9,235 bases of DNA from Planctomycetota bacterium (GTDB lineage Bacteria > Planctomycetota > Planctomycetia > Pirellulales > UBA7805), in NCBI GenBank assembly GCA_014237955.1, contig JABABY010000073.1:1-9235 (forward strand), read 5' to 3'. Both the position numbers and the translations under genes were made by a program. This document shows positions 6,509 through 9,235 of the stretch, piece by piece. The stretch's first letter is position 1; each line of letters begins with the position of its first letter. The notes beneath the pieces are model-generated. The model was given only the letters and a program-made list of their open reading frames with translations. It did not search any database and was not told where the DNA came from.

Positions 6509-7213
6509 CTATGCCACAATACGATCCGTATCCGCAACTTTCTCCTCGGTATCGACTTGTGGCTCTTCTGCAGCACCATTTGAATCGGGGAAAAAACGTG
6601 TAATCGAACGCTTCTTGCGACGTACTAGGTAAAAGATCAAAGCCGCAATCAATCCAACGACGACAACAATAGTCACCCCGTATTGGCTTTTACTAATGTA
6701 ACCACCAACCACACTTCCGTATTGATGGCCCAGCCAAAATGCCACACTGACAACGGTTGTCGCACAAACCCCATTGATAAGCAGAAAACGCCACCAGGGC
6801 ATACGGACGACTCCGGCGGCCAAATAAAGCGGCACACGGACACCGACCATAAACCGGGCGACAAAAAAAACTTTAAATCCATGTTTTTTGATCATTTGCT
6901 CCATCTTCACTTCCCGCTCTTCATGCATCAGACGGGCAAACCATGGATACCGAAGAAAGAAGCCGTGTCCTAGGTAACGACCGATACAGTAGACAACGAC
7001 ATCTCCTGCAAGCGCACCTCCCAGACATGCGAGATAGGCGTACTGCCATTTAAAGGTGTCGCTCTCGTGACTGAAGACACCAGCTGCAACGACAACAACC
7101 TCTTCCGGTATAGGCAGACCGGCCCCCGTCAGAATCAAAAACACAATGATCCCGAGATAGGGTAAATATCCGCCAAGATAAAGAAATTCAAGCATGCCGG
7201 TGAGGACTTCCAC
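6509..7213 (-). CDS. DedA/SNARE-associated family membrane protein
   Basis: DedA proteins are inner-membrane proteins tied to membrane-potential homeostasis and lipid-carrier recycling; some are undecaprenyl-phosphate or phospholipid translocators. Family features seen here are GLPIPEE (32-38) at the first re-entrant region, GD (70-71) followed by Tyr75 and GR (78-79), the FFVARFMVGVR segment (116-126) with its conserved arginines, and GVVRMPWWRFLLIN (134-147). Hydrophobic spans follow near 149-170 and 178-197. A basic stretch RRKKRS (198-203) then leads to an acidic, probably cytoplasmic tail. At 234 residues the length is typical. The start is uncertain: the frame opens with GTG at 7213, with an ATG six codons later at 7195; neither has a strong ribosome site. 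It ends with TAG, 76 bases before the ABC ATPase, so co-transcription is likely but not shown. Confidence 0.9.
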   Translation of the reverse strand: MEVLTGMLEFLYLGGYLPYLGIIVFLILTGAGLPIPEEVVVVAAGVFSHESDTFKWQYAYLACLGGALAGDVVVYCIGRYLGHGFFLRYPWFARLMHEEREVKMEQMIKKHGFKVFFVARFMVGVRVPLYLAAGVVRMPWWRFLLINGVCATTVVSVAFWLGHQYGSVVGGYISKSQYGVTIVVVVGLIAALIFYLVRRKKRSITRFFPDSNGAAEEPQVDTEEKVADTDRIVA

Positions 7214-7279
7214 AAATGGGCAGCAGGGACATAACGCTTCTATAAAAATCGGAAATCTTGCTCTGCGGGCCTAGCTAAA

Positions 7280-7307
7280 ATTCTACACCGACCAATAAAC
7301 CGCGCAA
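7280..7307 (-). promoter_or_regulatory. Candidate sigma-70-like promoter for the DedA-ABC-uvrC block
   Basis: On the minus strand, TTGCGC (7302-7307) is followed after 16 bases by TAGAAT (7280-7285). The match is four of six for the -35 and five of six for the -10, with acceptable spacing. It lies about 65-85 bases before the DedA start. In a long AT-rich gap such matches arise by chance, so this is tentative. Confidence 0.3.
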
Positions 7308-7365
7308 ACTGCATTAAATACCAAAACAGCACTTTAAAATTAATGGTTTTGTTCAGCAGCGGGGG

Positions 7366-7389
7366 ATCGAAGACAAAAGGCCTTTCGAT
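7366..7389. repeat. Short inverted repeat with an embedded perfect palindrome
   Basis: ATCGAA (7366-7371) pairs with TTCGAT (7384-7389). Overlapping the right arm is a perfect ten-base palindrome, AAAGGCCTTT (7376-7385). The two pairings are mutually exclusive as hairpins. No T-run follows on either strand at the right distance, so a terminator role is not supported. Confidence 0.35.
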
Positions 7390-7523
7390 TCCGATGTTAA
7401 AACCCTTCAGAGACTCGATTTTTTTGTGCCAAAGGAGAAACAGGCAATCTCGGACGAAGAATGAGGGGACCCAACAGGATACCAGATCACCCGGGAACAT
7501 TGACGCAGAAGACGATCGGAGCA

Positions 7524-8630
7524 TCAGAGCGACTTTTGATCCTCTGCGATTTTCCAATCAGTATCCTCGAGATTGAATGTCTCTATCACCATATTTCCAA
7601 CACCACTTCCAGGCAGGACGAGGATAACTGCTGTCTCTCGATGCCGCTCGCAATAATTGCGGGCTTGCTCCGGTCCGAGAACAAACAGACCGGTCGACAA
7701 CGCATCGGCCCTGGCAGCACTCGAGTCCAAAACCGTTACGGAGAGGAGATCCGATTCTGCTGGCTGACCGCTGCGCGGGTCCAGGATATGACCGTAACGG
7801 CGCCCCTGAAAATGAAACGATTGTGTCAGGGATCCAGAAGTCGAGAGAGCACGATCCTTGAGGAAAATTTCTGCCAATCTTCGTTCTGGGCGCAATGGAT
7901 CAATCAGTCCGACACTCCAATGAGCGTCACCCTCTGCCGAAGCCCGCCGACCGCGGGCTAAAACGCTGCTACGGCCACCATGAAATAAGAAATCACCGAT
8001 CCCGGCTGTAAGCAACCTTTCACTAGCACAGTCCAGAGCATACCCTTTTCCGATGCCGCCAAAATTAATCATAGGGCCCGGTTGTACAAAGCGTATCTGC
8101 TGTTGCTCCCGATCCAAGTGCAAATATTCACTACCTACGTTTGAGAGTGCTACTTTCAGCGTCTCACTTGCGGGAATGGATCCCGACCGCCTGGCAAAAC
8201 CCCAGGCTTCAGAGAGCGGACCTGCCGTCACATCAAAAGCTCCAGCCGTCTCCTTGTGTAAACGGAGAGACATCTCCAGTAATTCAAAAAGTTCGCAACT
8301 GAGTGGTACCGCTTCGGTTGCAGCCATCCGATTCACATTGGAGACTTCGCTCTCGTCTGAGAAAATGGTAAGCATTTCTTCGATTGCATCCACAACATCG
8401 AGTGCCTCAATGGCAACTTCAGTGTCATTCGGATGCTGACCGGCATTCAGAAAAACCTGAAACTGGCAGGCCATGGACCGTCGCCCGATACGGACGAGAT
8501 AAGCCTCCTCTTTTGGATCTGCCACCCATCTCGCAAGGGAATCCGCAATGATTGTTTGCTGGTGGCTTGTCGCAGCAGACATTTTTCCCTGAAGAAAATT
8601 TCTTCGAGAAGAATTTTCTGGCTCGTTCAT
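7524..8630 (-). CDS. apbE: FAD:protein FMN transferase (ApbE family)
   Basis: ApbE enzymes attach FMN, taken from FAD, to a Thr or Ser of target flavoproteins such as NqrB/NqrC or RnfG/RnfD, using Mg2+. Numbering from the ATG at 8630 gives 368 residues. Family motifs are RRSMACQFQV (50-59), AFDVTAGPLSEAWGF (131-145), NFGGIGKGYALD (189-200), HGG (217-219), ALSTSG (261-266), YGHILDPRSG (279-288) and ADALST (308-313), the last expected to help bind the metal. The N-terminus contains SRRNFLQG (8-15), which resembles a twin-arginine motif but is not followed by a hydrophobic stretch, so export is doubtful. An upstream in-frame TTG (8672) is less likely. A later ATG (8582, Met17) is preceded by a better AGGGA site and could be the true start, which would remove the Tat-like motif. 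No Nqr or Rnf genes are in view. Confidence 0.92.
   Translation of the reverse strand: MNEPENSSRRNFLQGKMSAATSHQQTIIADSLARWVADPKEEAYLVRIGRRSMACQFQVFLNAGQHPNDTEVAIEALDVVDAIEEMLTIFSDESEVSNVNRMAATEAVPLSCELFELLEMSLRLHKETAGAFDVTAGPLSEAWGFARRSGSIPASETLKVALSNVGSEYLHLDREQQQIRFVQPGPMINFGGIGKGYALDCASERLLTAGIGDFLFHGGRSSVLARGRRASAEGDAHWSVGLIDPLRPERRLAEIFLKDRALSTSGSLTQSFHFQGRRYGHILDPRSGQPAESDLLSVTVLDSSAARADALSTGLFVLGPEQARNYCERHRETAVILVLPGSGVGNMVIETFNLEDTDWKIAEDQKSL
8593..8619. repeat. Near-perfect inverted repeat inside the apbE 5' coding region
   Basis: AGAAAATT (8593-8600) and AATTTTCT (8612-8619) are exact inverted copies. Inside them CTTC (8602-8605) and GAAG (8608-8611) also pair, with one unpaired T at 8601 and a two-base centre. 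The whole covers the codons for the Arg-Arg-Asn-Phe-Leu stretch. In mRNA it could form a hairpin just after the first start codon. Confidence 0.6.
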
Positions 8631-8699
8631 TGGACAACCCAGGGAACTGAATCGGATACAGTCGGTGGACAATTGCTAAAAAGCTTTGCGTCTCTAAAC

Positions 8700-8705
8700 A
8701 TTATA
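8700..8705 (-). promoter_or_regulatory. Perfect TATAAT -10 box upstream of apbE
   Basis: TATAAT on the minus strand lies about 70 bases before the apbE ATG. At 16-18 bases further upstream there is no sequence resembling TTGACA, so it would be an activator-dependent promoter, or a chance match. Confidence 0.3.
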
Positions 8706-8722
8706 CGAAACTTCGTGGCCAC
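8705..8722. repeat. Two adjoining palindromes next to the apbE -10 box
   Basis: ACGAA (8705-8709) and TTCGT (8712-8716) form one inverted repeat; GTGGCCAC (8715-8722) is a perfect eight-base palindrome overlapping it by two bases. They fill the place between the -10 box and the expected -35, where an operator could sit. Palindromes this short also occur by chance. Confidence 0.35.
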
Positions 8723-8866
8723 TGGGAGTGATTCCTTTGTCAGCCGGAATGTAATATCTCTTGGATCAATATTGCCGAAGAAACCATTATCGCACGCAGG
8801 TCTGCTCAAAAGACAATCTCTATGGGTGGAACGTTCAAGATACTAAAAACAAATGCCCGCAATGTA

Positions 8867-8882
8867 GATTATATCGATAATC
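8867..8882. repeat. Inverted repeat GATTAT-N4-ATAATC in the divergent region
   Basis: GATTAT (8867-8872) and ATAATC (8877-8882) are exact inverted copies around ATCG, a spacing typical of a dimeric regulator site. It lies about 150 bases before hemY and about 240 bases before apbE. A T7 tract follows eight bases later, but the stem is AT-rich and weak as a terminator. Confidence 0.4.
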
Positions 8883-9032
8883 GAAAATCCTTTTTTTGAG
8901 GTATATAGCCGAAAACCCCAACGGCGTATTACAATATTTTCTGTCGATTCATTTCTAGCCTTCGACCCCTCCCTCCGGCACACGGCTTTTAATAAGTCTC
9001 GATACGTCCTTGGCAGCGATTGGAAACAAACC

Positions 9033-9235
9033 GTGAGCGACGTAGAAACGGACACATTGGATATCGCCATTGTAGGGGGTGGAATTTCAGGACTGGCCGC
9101 TGCCTGGAAGATCCAAGAGATCGCACCCGACTTGACGATGCGTCTTTATGAACGAGACAATCGTGTGGGCGGTGTCTTGGAAACCATCCATCACGATGGC
9201 TTCCTCATCGAACGCGGTGCAGATATGTTCATCAC
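9033..9235 (+). CDS. hemY: Protoporphyrinogen oxidase (HemY type), 3' end cut off by window
   Basis: The 67 complete residues visible are the FAD-binding start of an oxygen-dependent protoporphyrinogen IX oxidase, which makes protoporphyrin IX in haem synthesis (also named hemG in some annotations). IVGGGISG (13-20) supplies the GxGxxG dinucleotide-binding turn, Glu40 ends the second strand and would bind the adenosine ribose, and RVGGVLET (44-51) then DGFLIERGADMFI (55-67) match the family's conserved lG-G.i.T and GF..E.G...F. pattern. The GTG at 9033 is the only plausible start: the frame is open for many codons upstream but contains no other start codon, and GGAA sits about eight bases before it. 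A general amine-oxidase-like flavoprotein is the main alternative; the downstream domain needed to separate these is outside the window. Confidence 0.82.
   Translation, partial: MSDVETDTLDIAIVGGGISGLAAAWKIQEIAPDLTMRLYERDNRVGGVLETIHHDGFLIERGADMFI

Larger units (their letters stand above)
7214..7523. other. Intergenic region between apbE and the DedA gene
   Basis: These 310 bp are relatively AT-rich and hold no gene I can support. A candidate minus-strand promoter for the DedA gene lies near 7280-7307, and a short palindromic patch lies at 7366-7389. A T7 tract on the plus strand near 7420-7426 has no good hairpin before it. No clear terminator for apbE was found. Confidence 0.45.
8631..9032. 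other. Divergent intergenic region between apbE and hemY
   Basis: These 402 bp separate two divergent genes and should contain both promoters. I see a TATAAT box on the minus strand for apbE, overlapping short palindromes beside it, an inverted repeat at 8867-8882 and AT-rich sequence around 8866-8940. No gene is supported; the open frames crossing it have no domain similarity that I recognise. Confidence 0.5.

Noticed and set aside
7240..7557. Minus-strand open frame of 105 codons in the apbE to DedA gap
   Set aside because: It overlaps the apbE 3' end in another frame, has no domain or ribosome site, and its composition looks like translated AT-rich spacer.
8843..9070. Minus-strand open frame of 75 codons upstream of hemY
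   Set aside because: It is antisense to the hemY start and the divergent control region and shows no domain.

Overview
The window looks like an ordinary chromosomal segment from a planctomycete, probably of the Pirellulaceae type. This is inferred from protein style, not from a marker gene. The clues are a CxxC/CxxC zinc-ribbon N-terminus on a membrane protein of otherwise unrecognised family, a short UvrC with no helix-hairpin-helix tail, and an ApbE with an N-terminal SRRNFLQG stretch. Both ends of the window cut through genes. No mobile element, CRISPR array, tRNA or rRNA is visible.

Layout, left to right. The plus strand carries the 3' part of selD (selenophosphate synthetase), a 346-bp gap, a 407-residue zinc-ribbon membrane protein of unknown function, and a small YiiD_C-type hotdog thioesterase. 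These converge on a minus-strand block. Read in its own direction, that block is apbE (flavin transferase), a 310-bp gap, a DedA-family membrane protein, an ABC ATPase, an ABC-2 permease and uvrC. The ATPase and permease overlap by four bases (ATGA), and the permease and uvrC overlap by one base (TGATG), so these three genes are probably one translationally coupled unit. apbE is divergent from a partial protoporphyrinogen oxidase gene (hemY/hemG) that runs off the right edge. The 402-bp space between them holds several short palindromes and a TATAAT box.

The most notable feature is uvrC. It is interrupted by a single in-frame TAA with no frameshift. The stop separates the GIY-YIG nuclease half from the UVR/RNase H-like nuclease half, and it falls inside the set of four cysteines that in E. 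coli UvrC bind a [4Fe-4S] cluster. An ATG lies nine bases past the stop, in the same frame. This could be a sequencing error, a recent nonsense mutation, or a naturally split protein made by reinitiation. The sequence alone cannot decide.

Functionally the genes are mixed: selenium metabolism, lipid or acyl chemistry, nucleotide excision repair, membrane export, flavin attachment and haem synthesis. I see no convincing new multi-gene system. The points worth following are the split uvrC, its coupling to an ABC exporter, and the uncharacterised zinc-ribbon membrane protein.
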